A DNA stretch of 64,000 nucleotides, taken from contig NZ_JAGSOA010000002.1 of the NCBI RefSeq assembly GCF_019754935.1, positions 62,001 to 126,000 of the forward strand, in the 5' to 3' direction. Position 1 is the stretch's first letter. The number at the start of each line of letters is the position of its first letter. This DNA comes from Corynebacterium parakroppenstedtii. GTDB lineage: Bacteria > Actinomycetota > Actinomycetes > Mycobacteriales > Mycobacteriaceae. The notes under the pieces are model-generated. The model did not search any database and had not been told where the DNA came from. It was given only the letters and a program-made list of their open reading frames with translations. Of the stretch, positions 8,025 to 15,999 are shown in pieces. The translations under genes and the position numbers were made by a program.

Positions 8025-8588
8025 TTACTCTTTGGCGTGCTTCCCGGATGTGGTCGAGCTCGTCGTCGACGAGGGTGTGCCTACCTGAGCCGTGCTTGTT
8101 TGAATTCCTTGCGAGGATGCCTGGCTGTGTGCTGAATCGGCGGTGCTTTCCGCAAGTTCGGTGCTCGCGAGCGTTTGGCTGGGGGTGCTCACTTGGTTCT
8201 GCGCCGCGAGGAGATCGCGGATTTCCAGAAGAAGATCTTTCTCGGTAACCGGTACTTCTTCCTCTTTGACACCCATATGCTTTTTCCTGATCTCTTCGAG
8301 CTTATTCATGGGCGCCACAAGAATGAAGTACACGACGGCCGCAATAATAAGGAAATTAATGACGGCCGTGAGGACCGATCCAAAGTCAAGAAAAGTTTTT
8401 TCATTTCCACGGATGAGGCGGAATCCCCAGCCATCTGTATTTGCGCCACCAAAGCACGCAATGAGCGGGTTAATGATGTATTTGGTAAAAGCCGTCACAA
8501 TTGCGGTGAAGGCAGAACCAATGACGACCGCGATGGCAAGCTCAATAACATTGCCTCGCATAATAAAATCGCGAAAACCTTTAAGCAT
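8025..8588 (-). CDS. mscL: large-conductance mechanosensitive channel MscL
   Basis: A 187-residue MscL that opens under membrane tension to release solutes on osmotic downshift. It starts MLKGFRDFIMRGNVIELAIA. TM1 (about 14-42) contains the pore stretch AVVIGSAFTAIV, and TM2 lies at about 70-95. A basic EEIRKKHMG segment and a LLLEIRDLL helix follow. The last ~50 residues are a Ser/Thr/Gln-rich tail, longer than in most MscL (about 130-150 residues). GAGGAGG precedes the ATG. Its place between moaB-like and fthC matches other corynebacteria and mycobacteria. Confidence 0.96.
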   Translation of the reverse strand: MLKGFRDFIMRGNVIELAIAVVIGSAFTAIVTAFTKYIINPLIACFGGANTDGWGFRLIRGNEKTFLDFGSVLTAVINFLIIAAVVYFILVAPMNKLEEIRKKHMGVKEEEVPVTEKDLLLEIRDLLAAQNQVSTPSQTLASTELAESTADSAHSQASSQGIQTSTAQVGTPSSTTSSTTSGKHAKE

Positions 8589-8627
8589 TATTCCTCCTCA
8601 GAAATGGGTTACCCACACGGCAAAGGT

Positions 8628-8873
8628 TCATATTATTACCTGAATAATTATGGCCACTGTGAGAACAATAAAAAGCGTTCTACAAATTTGCTGTAAGCGT
8701 CGCGTGCGGCGCCAGTTGGGGCGAGAGATATCAGAGATGAAGTACACCAACCGTAGTCGAATACCCTTTAACGGCCGCGGGTTCGGCTCGGGGTGACGGC
8801 GAGTGTGCCACGACTTTAGCGAATAACGGGTGGAGTCTGCATCATGACCGGAGAACAAGGATCGCATTCTCAT
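8628..8873 (-). CDS. small single-helix membrane protein, possibly a truncated SAF-domain protein
   Basis: An 81-residue ORF in the 350-base gap between fthC and mscL. The first half is basic and low-confidence. The second half, RPNWRRTRRLQQICRTLF followed by a membrane helix, looks like the start of the SAF-domain secreted proteins that corynebacteria often carry between mscL and fthC. Here the frame stops straight after the helix, with no SAF domain, and mscL begins 40 bases later. The true start could be the ATG at 8873 or a later GTG. It is either a relic or a short membrane peptide; I cannot tell which. Nothing else is seen in the gap. Confidence 0.35.
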   Translation of the reverse strand: MRMRSLFSGHDADSTRYSLKSWHTRRHPEPNPRPLKGIRLRLVYFISDISRPNWRRTRRLQQICRTLFIVLTVAIIIQVII

Positions 8874-8938
8874 ACCGACGTGAGACTATCGGTAGGGTTC
8901 CCACTGATGTTTGCGTCTGATGTTTGGGCGCCCGGTGT

Positions 8939-9658
8939 TTAGCCGCCAGGGAAGTGGCGTCGTCCCAGAGTCGTGATCACTGTTGTGAGCTGAACGTCCC
9001 AGCCATCGTGGGGAACAGCCGGCAGGATTTCGTGGGGGTGAACCAGACCGATGGGGTGGAACGTCGACGATTGTCCGGATGATTGCCGAGACGACCGTCG
9101 GGCAGCGAGTGCGCAGTCGTAGTATCCGCCGCCCTGTCCAAGCCGGTACCCAGCGACGTCATATGCAAGCGCCGGAACGATAGCGATGTCGACGGTGTCG
9201 AAGGGGATCGGGGTCGATCGCTCATCTGGCTCGCGAATACCGAACGAGGTGGTGACGAGGTTATCCGGTGACCATGGGTGCCACGAGAGTTGCCGCTTGT
9301 CTTCGACACGCGGAATGACGATTCGGCAGGGAATTCGCTCGTCCAGCGCAGAAAGTAGCGACGGGATAAAACCGCCGGGCGTATGCGCGCCTGGTTCATG
9401 GGCGACCGGTAGGTATGTCGCAATAAGCAACGGCTCGTCGTCTGTTAGCTGCAACGTCGCGGCGATGTCATCAATGGCCGTTATGAGCTGAGCAACGAGC
9501 TGTTCATCCCAGGCCCTGAGCGTCGCGTCGGACAATTCTCGACGCATACGTCGGATTCGGCGTCGGGAGGCCTTTTTATGGTCAGCGATCGAATTACCCG
9601 CCGAGTATCCTCCGGATGCACCGTCGTAACCCCCGGATGGGCCGTCGCTTTGCTGCAT
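8939..9658 (-). CDS. fthC: 5-formyltetrahydrofolate cyclo-ligase
   Basis: A 239-residue member of the 5-FTHF cyclo-ligase family (YgfA/FAU1), which converts 5-formyl-THF to 5,10-methenyl-THF with ATP. After a Gly/Ser-rich tail come RRRIRRMRREL, LLIATYLPVAHEPG and CRIVIPRVEDKRQL. The ATP/substrate signature VPALAYDVAGYRLGQGGGYYD is well kept. A Ser/Gln/Arg-rich insertion (about 189-200) interrupts the usual loop. The gene stands between mscL and galU as in relatives and diverges from galU. Confidence 0.93.
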   Translation of the reverse strand: MQQSDGPSGGYDGASGGYSAGNSIADHKKASRRRIRRMRRELSDATLRAWDEQLVAQLITAIDDIAATLQLTDDEPLLIATYLPVAHEPGAHTPGGFIPSLLSALDERIPCRIVIPRVEDKRQLSWHPWSPDNLVTTSFGIREPDERSTPIPFDTVDIAIVPALAYDVAGYRLGQGGGYYDCALAARRSSRQSSGQSSTFHPIGLVHPHEILPAVPHDGWDVQLTTVITTLGRRHFPGG

Positions 9659-9910
9659 GAATTCAGCGTAACAAAACGGTGACGTCGCTCAATCACGCGC
9701 AGTAGTTCACCATCATGACGTCATAAAGCTCGATGCCGCGAGGGATCCAACGCCACGTCGCCAAGCATCCCATCAAGCACCCCATCAACCACAATGTCGC
9801 AAGGGATTTTCATAAGGAGTTGGGCACCAAGACCGACTATTTTACGGTTTTATCAGTAACCCGTAGGAAAATTCCTAGCTCGGAAAGCGGATTCTGCGTC
9901 GGTTGTCGGT

Positions 9911-9916
9911 TAGCAT
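9911..9916 (+). promoter_or_regulatory. -10 hexamer TAGCAT, leaderless galU
   Basis: TAGCAT is followed by 7 bases and the ATG at 9924, with no Shine-Dalgarno before it. This favours the 9924 start over the upstream TTG (9903) and ATG (9915), the latter of which overlaps the hexamer. Confidence 0.45.
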
Positions 9917-9923
9917 GGCTCCT

Positions 9924-10838
9924 ATGAACAAAGATGATAATGGCGGAAATGGTCAGGCTGCGTTGCGTACAGTCATCGTGCCAGCCGCTGGTTTGGGTAC
10001 CCGTTTCCTTCCGGCGACGAAGACCGTACCCAAAGAGCTTCTCCCGGTTGTTGACCGACCCGGTATCGAGCTCATTGCGGAAGAAGCCCGCGAGGCCGGC
10101 GCGTCACGCTTGGCTATCGTTACCTCCCCGCGCAAGTCAGGGCTAATGAAGCACTTCGACCATGATGATCTCCTGGAAGAGACACTCAAGAAGCGCGGCA
10201 AAGAGGACCGGCTGCAGAAAGTGCAGCACTCGACCGAACTTATCGACGCCGTTTCGGTCACTCAGGAGCGCCCCTTAGGGCTTGGTCATGCCGTCGCTCA
10301 GGCTGAAGAAGTTCTTGATCCGGACGAAGACGTCGTGGCCGTCATGCTTCCCGATGACCTCGTCATGCCCTATGGGGTTATGAACAAGATGCTTGAGGTC
10401 CGCGCAAAATACGGCGGATCTGTGCTCTGCGCGGTGGACGTCGATAAGGAAGCAACCTCTGACTACGGGGTTTTCGAGGTCAGCGGCCAACCCGATGACG
10501 ATGTCTACGCCGTTTCGGGCATGGTGGAAAAGCCGGACCCGGAGGATGCGCCCTCGACGCTGGCGGCAACCGGCCGTTATCTGTTGGATCGAGATATTTT
10601 CAAGGCGCTGGGTAAGATCGAGCCCGGTAAGGGTGGCGAGCTGCAGCTCACAGATGCCATCGAGCTGCTCATCAAGTCGGATCACCCCGTGCATGTGGTG
10701 GTTCACCGTGGCCCTCGCCATGATTTGGGCAACCCGGGTGGGTTTATCAAGGCCTGTGTTGACTTCGGCCTGAAGGATCCCGAGTATGGCGACTCGCTGA
10801 GGGCATATATGACGGAAAGGTTGGCCCAGGACAGCTAG
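9924..10838 (+). CDS. galU: UTP-glucose-1-phosphate uridylyltransferase
   Basis: About 304 residues, making UDP-glucose from UTP and glucose-1-phosphate for trehalose, cell-wall and glycolipid synthesis. The nucleotidyltransferase motif VIVPAAGLGTRFLPATKTVP lies near the N-terminus. Later come LGLGHAV, VAVMLPDDLV and GRYLLDRDIF, and the sugar-binding HDLGNPGGF near the C-terminus. The start is set by the leaderless promoter; alternative in-frame starts lie at 9915 and 9903. It is followed by glp 86 bases later, as in C. glutamicum and M. tuberculosis. Confidence 0.96.
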   Translation: MNKDDNGGNGQAALRTVIVPAAGLGTRFLPATKTVPKELLPVVDRPGIELIAEEAREAGASRLAIVTSPRKSGLMKHFDHDDLLEETLKKRGKEDRLQKVQHSTELIDAVSVTQERPLGLGHAVAQAEEVLDPDEDVVAVMLPDDLVMPYGVMNKMLEVRAKYGGSVLCAVDVDKEATSDYGVFEVSGQPDDDVYAVSGMVEKPDPEDAPSTLAATGRYLLDRDIFKALGKIEPGKGGELQLTDAIELLIKSDHPVHVVVHRGPRHDLGNPGGFIKACVDFGLKDPEYGDSLRAYMTERLAQDS

Positions 10839-10924
10839 CCTTAATGTGATATGCCCCGGTCTCACCCGGGGTAGAGTCAGTAGGCAGCATATGCTGCTGT
10901 GTTACCCGGGCGAAAGGACGTAAC

Positions 10925-12259
10925 GTGCGCTCAGTGGAAGAGCAGCTTGCGATTATCGCGGACGCTGCCGTAACTCCGGAGCCCGTTCGTGTGGCTATTT
11001 CGGATTCGTTGGGGTTGCGTAGCGCTGAAGAAGTCCGTGGTGACCGGCAGGTTCCAGGTTTCAATCAAGCTGCCATCGATGGCTACGCTGTTCGCGCTGT
11101 CGACCTTGTACCGCGGGACGCAAAAGGTGCCCCGGCGGATGATCGTCCAGACGATCAACGCCCACCTGAGCCGTTGCCCGATGAGGATTATGAACCCGAT
11201 CGTCGCGGTGACCGCGAGCATCGGAAACTCGCCGAACTGCCCGTCGTCGGTGATGTGGGCGCGGGTTCGCACAGACCGCTGCGGCTGCAGCCCAATCAGG
11301 CAGTCTGGGTAGAAACCGGTGCGCCCGTACCGACGCTCTCCGACGCGATTATTCCGGAAGCATGGGTGGATCGTCATGGCCGACGTATCCGGCCTCTGTT
11401 TCCTGTGAAGTCGGGCGATTTTATTCACCGCGCTGGCACGGACGTCCTTGAGGGCGACGTTATTGTCAGCGAGGGGACCGTTATTGGCCCTGCGCATATT
11501 GGCCTTTTAGCTGCTGTCGGGCGGTCCAAGGTCCTTGTGTACCCGCGGCCGCGCGTCGCTGTGATGTCGATTGGCCAAGAGCTGATTGATTCAGATCGCA
11601 CTCCTGGCCGTGGTCAGGTTTTCGACGTGAATTCGTATTCGCTGGCGGCTGCTGCGGAAGAGGCGGGGGCAGATGCCCACAGGGTCGGCGTGATCGCGGG
11701 TGAACCGCGCCGCCTCCAGGAGATCATGGAGGGGCAGATTCTTCGCAGCGAAATTATCGTTATCGCAGGTGCCGTAGGGGGATCCGCGGCCCGGCGGATG
11801 CGCGACATCGTCAGCAATTTAGGCGACATCGAGTACACCCGCGTCGCAATGCACCCAGGTTCGACTCAAGGCTTTGGCCTGTTAGGGCCCAACAAAGTGC
11901 CGACGTTCCTCTTGCCGTCGAACCCCGTCGGCTCATTGATTATCTTCGAAACGATGATCCGCCCGCTCATTCAATATGAAGCTGGACGACGCGGTGGCCG
12001 GCGTCGGATTATTCAGGCCAGGGCATTACACGGTGTGAGCTCGATGCCGGGACGGCGTGGTTTCATCCGCGGCCAGTTGATGCGCGATCGTGGCACCGAC
12101 GAGTACTTAGTGGACCCTCTTGGCGCCTCCGCAGGCGCCCCGCAGCACCTGTTGGGGAGCTTCGCTGAGGCGAACTGCTTGATCCACGTGCCTGAAGACG
12201 TGGTGGGGATCGCGCCGGGTGATGTTGTTGATGTCTTGTTCTTGTCGAATCGCGCGTAA
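10925..12259 (+). CDS. glp: gephyrin-like protein Glp (MoeA family)
   Basis: A 444-residue MoeA/gephyrin-fold protein. The substrate loop NQAAIDGYAV is kept, but other catalytic motifs are altered: TGDEL reads SIGQEL, SGGVSVGxxD reads AGAVGGSAARR, and GLPGNP reads LLPSNP. A charged, Pro-rich insertion lies near residues 65-105. In C. glutamicum the protein at this locus, Glp, binds FtsZ and the membrane receptor GLPR and acts in division and polar growth. The rimJ and glpR genes that follow here support the same role. Loss of molybdotransferase activity is inferred from the motifs. GTG start with AAAGGA upstream. Confidence 0.85.
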   Translation: MRSVEEQLAIIADAAVTPEPVRVAISDSLGLRSAEEVRGDRQVPGFNQAAIDGYAVRAVDLVPRDAKGAPADDRPDDQRPPEPLPDEDYEPDRRGDREHRKLAELPVVGDVGAGSHRPLRLQPNQAVWVETGAPVPTLSDAIIPEAWVDRHGRRIRPLFPVKSGDFIHRAGTDVLEGDVIVSEGTVIGPAHIGLLAAVGRSKVLVYPRPRVAVMSIGQELIDSDRTPGRGQVFDVNSYSLAAAAEEAGADAHRVGVIAGEPRRLQEIMEGQILRSEIIVIAGAVGGSAARRMRDIVSNLGDIEYTRVAMHPGSTQGFGLLGPNKVPTFLLPSNPVGSLIIFETMIRPLIQYEAGRRGGRRRIIQARALHGVSSMPGRRGFIRGQLMRDRGTDEYLVDPLGASAGAPQHLLGSFAEANCLIHVPEDVVGIAPGDVVDVLFLSNRA

Positions 12260-12274
12260 GTAGCAGGGGCTTTC

Positions 12275-13000
12275 ATGGGGGTTTTGACTCGTCTGTTGGA
12301 TCGCGTCGGCGTGGGGTCCGTGAAAGATCGCGATCTGTATCGACGGTATGGCGTGAAGCCGAGCAATACGCATCCTGGCTGGCCGGAGGAAACACAGGTG
12401 CTTCATGTGCCCGGTGGTTCGGTGAGGCTCCGCCCGGTTGTGAAGGATGACGGGCCGGAATGGGCGCGTCTCCGCCGCAATGATGAGGCTACGTTACGGG
12501 CGGTTGAACCGACGGCGAACGATTCGTGGGATGAGGTGCACACGGTGCCCTCGTGGTTGTCGGTGGTGGATTCGCTGTATGAGTCCGCGGCGCGGGGTGC
12601 GTCGGTTCCGTTCGCCGTGGAGTGTGACGGGAAATTCGCAGGTCAGGTGACTGTCGGCGGGATTCAGCATGGTTCGCTTTCGACGTGCTGGATCGGCTAT
12701 TGGATTGCGAGCCCATTCTGGGGGCGCGGTGTGGGAACCGCCGCCGTGGCTTTAGGCGTCGATGCCGCGATGATGTCGGTGGGGGTGCATCGGGTTGAGG
12801 CGACAGTGTTGCCCGAGAACGCCGCGTCGATAAGCGTTTTGGAGAACGTCGGTTTTCATTATGAGGGGGAGTTGGTCCGCAGTATCAATATTGATGGGCA
12901 GTGGCGCGATCATTTCTTGTATGCGTTGACGTCGGAGGAGTGCCCCTGTGGAGTGGTGTCACGATTAGAGAGCAGCGGGCGGGGGAGGCGTGAAAGCTAA
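12275..13000 (+). CDS. rimJ: RimJ-type GNAT N-acetyltransferase
   Basis: A 241-residue GNAT protein of the RimJ/RimL group, which acetylates protein N-termini. An N-terminal ~45-residue arm precedes the GNAT core: VRLRPVVKDDGPEWARLR, IGYWIASPFWGRGVGTAA (acetyl-CoA loop in a Q/RxxGxG/A variant) and VLPENAASISVLENVGF, typical of ribosomal-protein acetyltransferases. It starts 15 bases after glp and belongs to the glp-glpR unit. Its stop overlaps the ATG of a 56-codon ORF as TAATG. Confidence 0.87.
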   Translation: MGVLTRLLDRVGVGSVKDRDLYRRYGVKPSNTHPGWPEETQVLHVPGGSVRLRPVVKDDGPEWARLRRNDEATLRAVEPTANDSWDEVHTVPSWLSVVDSLYESAARGASVPFAVECDGKFAGQVTVGGIQHGSLSTCWIGYWIASPFWGRGVGTAAVALGVDAAMMSVGVHRVEATVLPENAASISVLENVGFHYEGELVRSINIDGQWRDHFLYALTSEECPCGVVSRLESSGRGRRES

Positions 13001-13170
13001 TGACAGATCCCTGGTTGAGGCAGACCTCTGGTTGGATTGCGAATGTTCCGGCATTCGTTCGGTATTCGTATCTGTGGGCGTGGCACACGCATGTTACGGG
13101 TGTGACGGGCTACTCTTTAGTGAGAAGTATCGTTGTCCGTGTTCGATTCCCCGCGGCTGACGTCAGTTAA
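13000..13170 (+). CDS. 56-aa hypothetical ORF between rimJ and glpR
   Basis: A short ORF, MTDPWLRQTSGWIANVPAFV and onward, rich in Trp, Tyr, Val and Arg, ending VRVRFPAADVS. Its ATG overlaps the rimJ stop (TAATG), and its stop is directly followed by the GGAG ribosome site of glpR, so it fills the gap exactly. It may be a real small protein or only a coupling ORF that carries ribosomes from rimJ to glpR. No family is recognised and there is no clear membrane helix. Confidence 0.4.
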   Translation: MTDPWLRQTSGWIANVPAFVRYSYLWAWHTHVTGVTGYSLVRSIVVRVRFPAADVS

Positions 13171-13182
13171 GGAGATTCCGAC

Positions 13183-14832
13183 GTGTCGAGTTCCCTCTTG
13201 ATCGTTCTTATTGTGGTGCTGTGGCTTGCTGTTTTGGCGCCACTACTTTTGCGAAACCAGGGGCCAGTGCGTCGTACGTCGAAGGCGTTAAAGGAAACGC
13301 GCGTTCTGTACCGTGGCGGGTCTGGGTCGGTCGCGTCCTCTGGTCGGTTGACGAAGCATGTGCGACGTCGGTCTGTGTCACCTGATGTGGAAACCGAGCC
13401 GGCCGAGGACGAGTACCGCTTGTTAGACGAGGACGACGTCCACTTCCGCGCGTACGATGACCGCGGCGCTGTGTACTCCGGTGACGCTGTGCATCCTGGT
13501 GAGTCCGACGCTGACGATGCGTCGGCGCGGGAAGTTCATTCGGAGGCTCACGCCGGGGAGCATGTCGAGGGGGATAACACACGTGACGACGAAGATGTCG
13601 TGGTAGGGGAGCTGGAGCCTGAGGATTCCGATCAATCGTTCGCTGCCTCCTCTGTTGTGGCTGATGACATCGATGATGCTGTGACAGAACCGGTCGACGA
13701 TGCCGAGTTTGAAGAGTTCGTCGACGACGTTGAGGACGAGCCTGACAGAGCACCCGGTGAGGCGAAGGATGATCAAACGGCACCGGGCGAGAAGTCGAGT
13801 GTCCCGGTGGGCGTTGTCGATGGTGACGTCATTATGGATTCATCGGGAGCGGTCCAGGGCGTGCCCGAGCTGGAATCTGCTGAGGCGGCTTCGTCTCAGG
13901 ATCGCGATTCTCGACGGGGCAGTCGACCAGTTTCCGTGGACGAAGAATCGGCTGATGAGGTGCTCTCTGCCGGCGAAGACCGTACCTCGGTGGTGTATGG
14001 CCGTGATTTCGTGTCCGACGACGCTGTGGCGAAGGACAGGGAGAAGTTCCCCGATGCCTATGATCGCCCGGAGGATGTTGTGGATTATCGCGATGGTGAT
14101 CCCGCATTTGAGCACGCGTATGACTTTGCCGACGAATCAGACGATGAGCGCGAGGAGCGCCGTGAAGCTCAAAAACGCTCCAGCACCATGCTTTTCGACG
14201 ACGGCCTGGATGCTTTGTCGGACGAAGAGCTCGAGGAACTCGCACGTTCTGAATATGACGACATTGCGGTAACGGATGAGGATAGGGCGTATGTGGACCG
14301 CCGGCGTGGCCGAGGTGTGTACGACCCGGAGCTCGCCCAGCGGAATGCCCGGCGGCGGTTTACCCAGCGTAAGCGTGTGCTTTTCGGCTTGGCTGCGGTG
14401 ACGGTTGTGCTGTTGGTCCTCGGCTTTGTGGTCGGTGGCGCTATGTGGGCCGGCGCCGTTGTCGGCGCTGTCGCTACCGGTGTGTACCTCGCGTTCTTGC
14501 GGAAGCAGGCCATTGAGGAGCAGCGCCTGGCGGCTCGTCGTCTGCGCCGGATGAGGCGTGCTCGAATGGGCGTCCGGAACGCCGAAGATGATCACGATGA
14601 CCGCCGGGCTGTGTCGTCGCGGTTACGTCGGCCGGCCGGCACCGTTATTGAGACGAATGACACTGATCCGGAGTTGGCTGAGCTGGAGTACGTGGACGCT
14701 GCCGATTACTTCGGCGTCGAGGAACCGGATGACATGCAGGACGACGGCGAGTACATCGACCGTCAGTACGATCGCTATGAGACAGACGGTGATGGGCGAG
14801 CAAGCGTGACGCACATCCGTCGTGTGGGGTAG
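13183..14832 (+). CDS. Glp receptor GLPR-like membrane protein
   Basis: A 549-residue protein. It has an N-terminal membrane helix (about 4-23), a very long acidic region (about 60-390) rich in Asp, Glu, Ser and Val that is almost surely disordered, then two closely spaced membrane helices (about 399-441) and a basic-to-acidic cytoplasmic tail. Layout and position two genes after glp match GLPR of C. glutamicum and Rv0996-type proteins of mycobacteria. These bind Glp and connect FtsZ with polar growth. GTG start with AAGGAG 8 bases upstream. The function is by locus and architecture, not by a conserved motif. Confidence 0.75.
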   Translation: MSSSLLIVLIVVLWLAVLAPLLLRNQGPVRRTSKALKETRVLYRGGSGSVASSGRLTKHVRRRSVSPDVETEPAEDEYRLLDEDDVHFRAYDDRGAVYSGDAVHPGESDADDASAREVHSEAHAGEHVEGDNTRDDEDVVVGELEPEDSDQSFAASSVVADDIDDAVTEPVDDAEFEEFVDDVEDEPDRAPGEAKDDQTAPGEKSSVPVGVVDGDVIMDSSGAVQGVPELESAEAASSQDRDSRRGSRPVSVDEESADEVLSAGEDRTSVVYGRDFVSDDAVAKDREKFPDAYDRPEDVVDYRDGDPAFEHAYDFADESDDEREERREAQKRSSTMLFDDGLDALSDEELEELARSEYDDIAVTDEDRAYVDRRRGRGVYDPELAQRNARRRFTQRKRVLFGLAAVTVVLLVLGFVVGGAMWAGAVVGAVATGVYLAFLRKQAIEEQRLAARRLRRMRRARMGVRNAEDDHDDRRAVSSRLRRPAGTVIETNDTDPELAELEYVDAADYFGVEEPDDMQDDGEYIDRQYDRYETDGDGRASVTHIRRVG

Positions 14833-14893
14833 GGAATAGCTCGCTCTCGGCTTCCCGCATCGTGACTCACTATCACCTGCCGAAGGAGCATTC

Positions 14894-15554
14894 TTGAGTA
14901 CCGTACTCGTCACCGGTGGCAGCGGTTTTCCCTGGCCGCGCGGACACGCACCGCACCATCGACGAAACCTTCTGGACTGACATCGATGACAAGCTCGTCA
15001 CCAACTACATGCGGTCCAACGTTGTGGCGGAGAGGGTCGCATGGGGCTTCATTGGCAAGCAGACGAAAACAAAACTCGTCACGATACTTCCGGGAGCAAT
15101 TTTCGGGCCCTTCATGAATGGGCGAAGTTCCAGCACCGAGCTATTGTTCACGTCGATTTTGCGCGGTGCACCGAGTCCGAAGGCTACCTACCAGGCAGTT
15201 GACGTCCGTGATCTGGCCGATCTGCATATTCTTGCCATCGCCGACGATCGAGCTGACGGGGAGCGCTTTCTCGCTAAGCCGAGCGAAATCACAATGGCTC
15301 AGATGGCACGGCTACTTAAAGATCATCTCGGGGAACGAGGTCGCAAGATTAGTACGATGACCATCCCCGATTTCGTTATTAAGATTGGCGCTCGTTTCAA
15401 TTCCGCAATGGTTGTAATGAATACGCTGATCGGCATGGAGCACCACTATCACACAAGCAAAGCACAACGGCTACTTGGCTGGGATCCTCGGCCCATTGAA
15501 GACACCGTTATTGATGCCGCCACATACACGCTAGAGAATAGGGCGGAAGACTAG
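14894..15554 (+). pseudogene. NAD-dependent epimerase/reductase (SDR) with internal deletion
   Basis: From the TTG at 14894 (GGAG 6 bases upstream) the frame reads LSTVLVTGGSGF, the Rossmann start of an extended SDR. It then continues out of frame into the later part of the same family: AAVFPGRADTH, DDKLVTNYMRSNVVAERVAW (the catalytic Tyr is at this site but YxxxK is not intact), LPGAIFGPF and LLGWDPRPIEDT. About 100 residues between the glycine motif and the substrate region are gone and the frame has shifted. A 212-codon ORF from a GTG at 14916 remains, but it lacks the cofactor site and is unlikely to work. Confidence 0.8.
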
Positions 15555-15945
15555 AAGAATTCATAGCGCACAAGTTCGACCTGCGCTCGAAAGTGATTGT
15601 TTATAGTTGGGCTCGCACGTACTGCGACAAGCGAGAGTGGGGCTTAATGGGTAAACGTGAACGAGAGAGCCGAGCCGGTTTTCCCACGCGGGCGAGCTTG
15701 GAAGCGTCATTCCCCGATGATGTTGACGAGCTCAAGCGGCAACTAGCGAAGCTGATCGTTGAGAAAGCTCTGGTTGACGAGGAGCTTGAACTGGTAAAAA
15801 AGCGCCAGCGTCGTGTCTGGCGAGCTGAGTAATCGGCATAAAACGCAGTTCATCGCCGCCTTACACACATCTACCGCTGATGATGCTGCTGGACGCCTCC
15901 GGACTGGCCTACTTAAGCCAAAGTATCGTCTACTGTAACGACCGC
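15555..15945 (+). mobile_element. decayed IS3-family transposase fragment
   Basis: Reading from 15560 gives FIAHKFDLRSK, EWGLMGKRERESRAG, FPDDVDELKRQLAKL and ELELVKK, typical of the OrfA part of IS3-family transposases. After VKK a +1 shift is needed to continue as ASVVSGELSNRHKTQFIAAL, and a further shift gives LPLMMLLDASGLAYLS. Stops follow and no catalytic DDE part exists. No terminal inverted repeats are seen. The A6 run at the first break is not a working -1 frameshift site, because the required shift is +1. Confidence 0.75.
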
Positions 15946-15999
15946 ATTTTGATGACGTCTAGGCATACCAGAGAAATGACTTCCGAGGAGAAAACCTAG

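Noticed and set aside
9733..9927. 64-aa ORF before galU
   Set aside because: It is made of a short His/Pro/Ile repeat (KHPIKHPINHN) and overlaps the galU promoter and start; no support for translation.
13208..13783. 191-aa minus-strand ORF opposite glpR
   Set aside because: Arg/Pro/His/Thr-rich antisense reading of the acidic GLPR arm; an artefact of biased codons.
15795..15810. Programmed -1 frameshift at the A6 run of the transposase remnant
   Set aside because: The continuing frame needs a +1 shift, and later stops and breaks show general decay.
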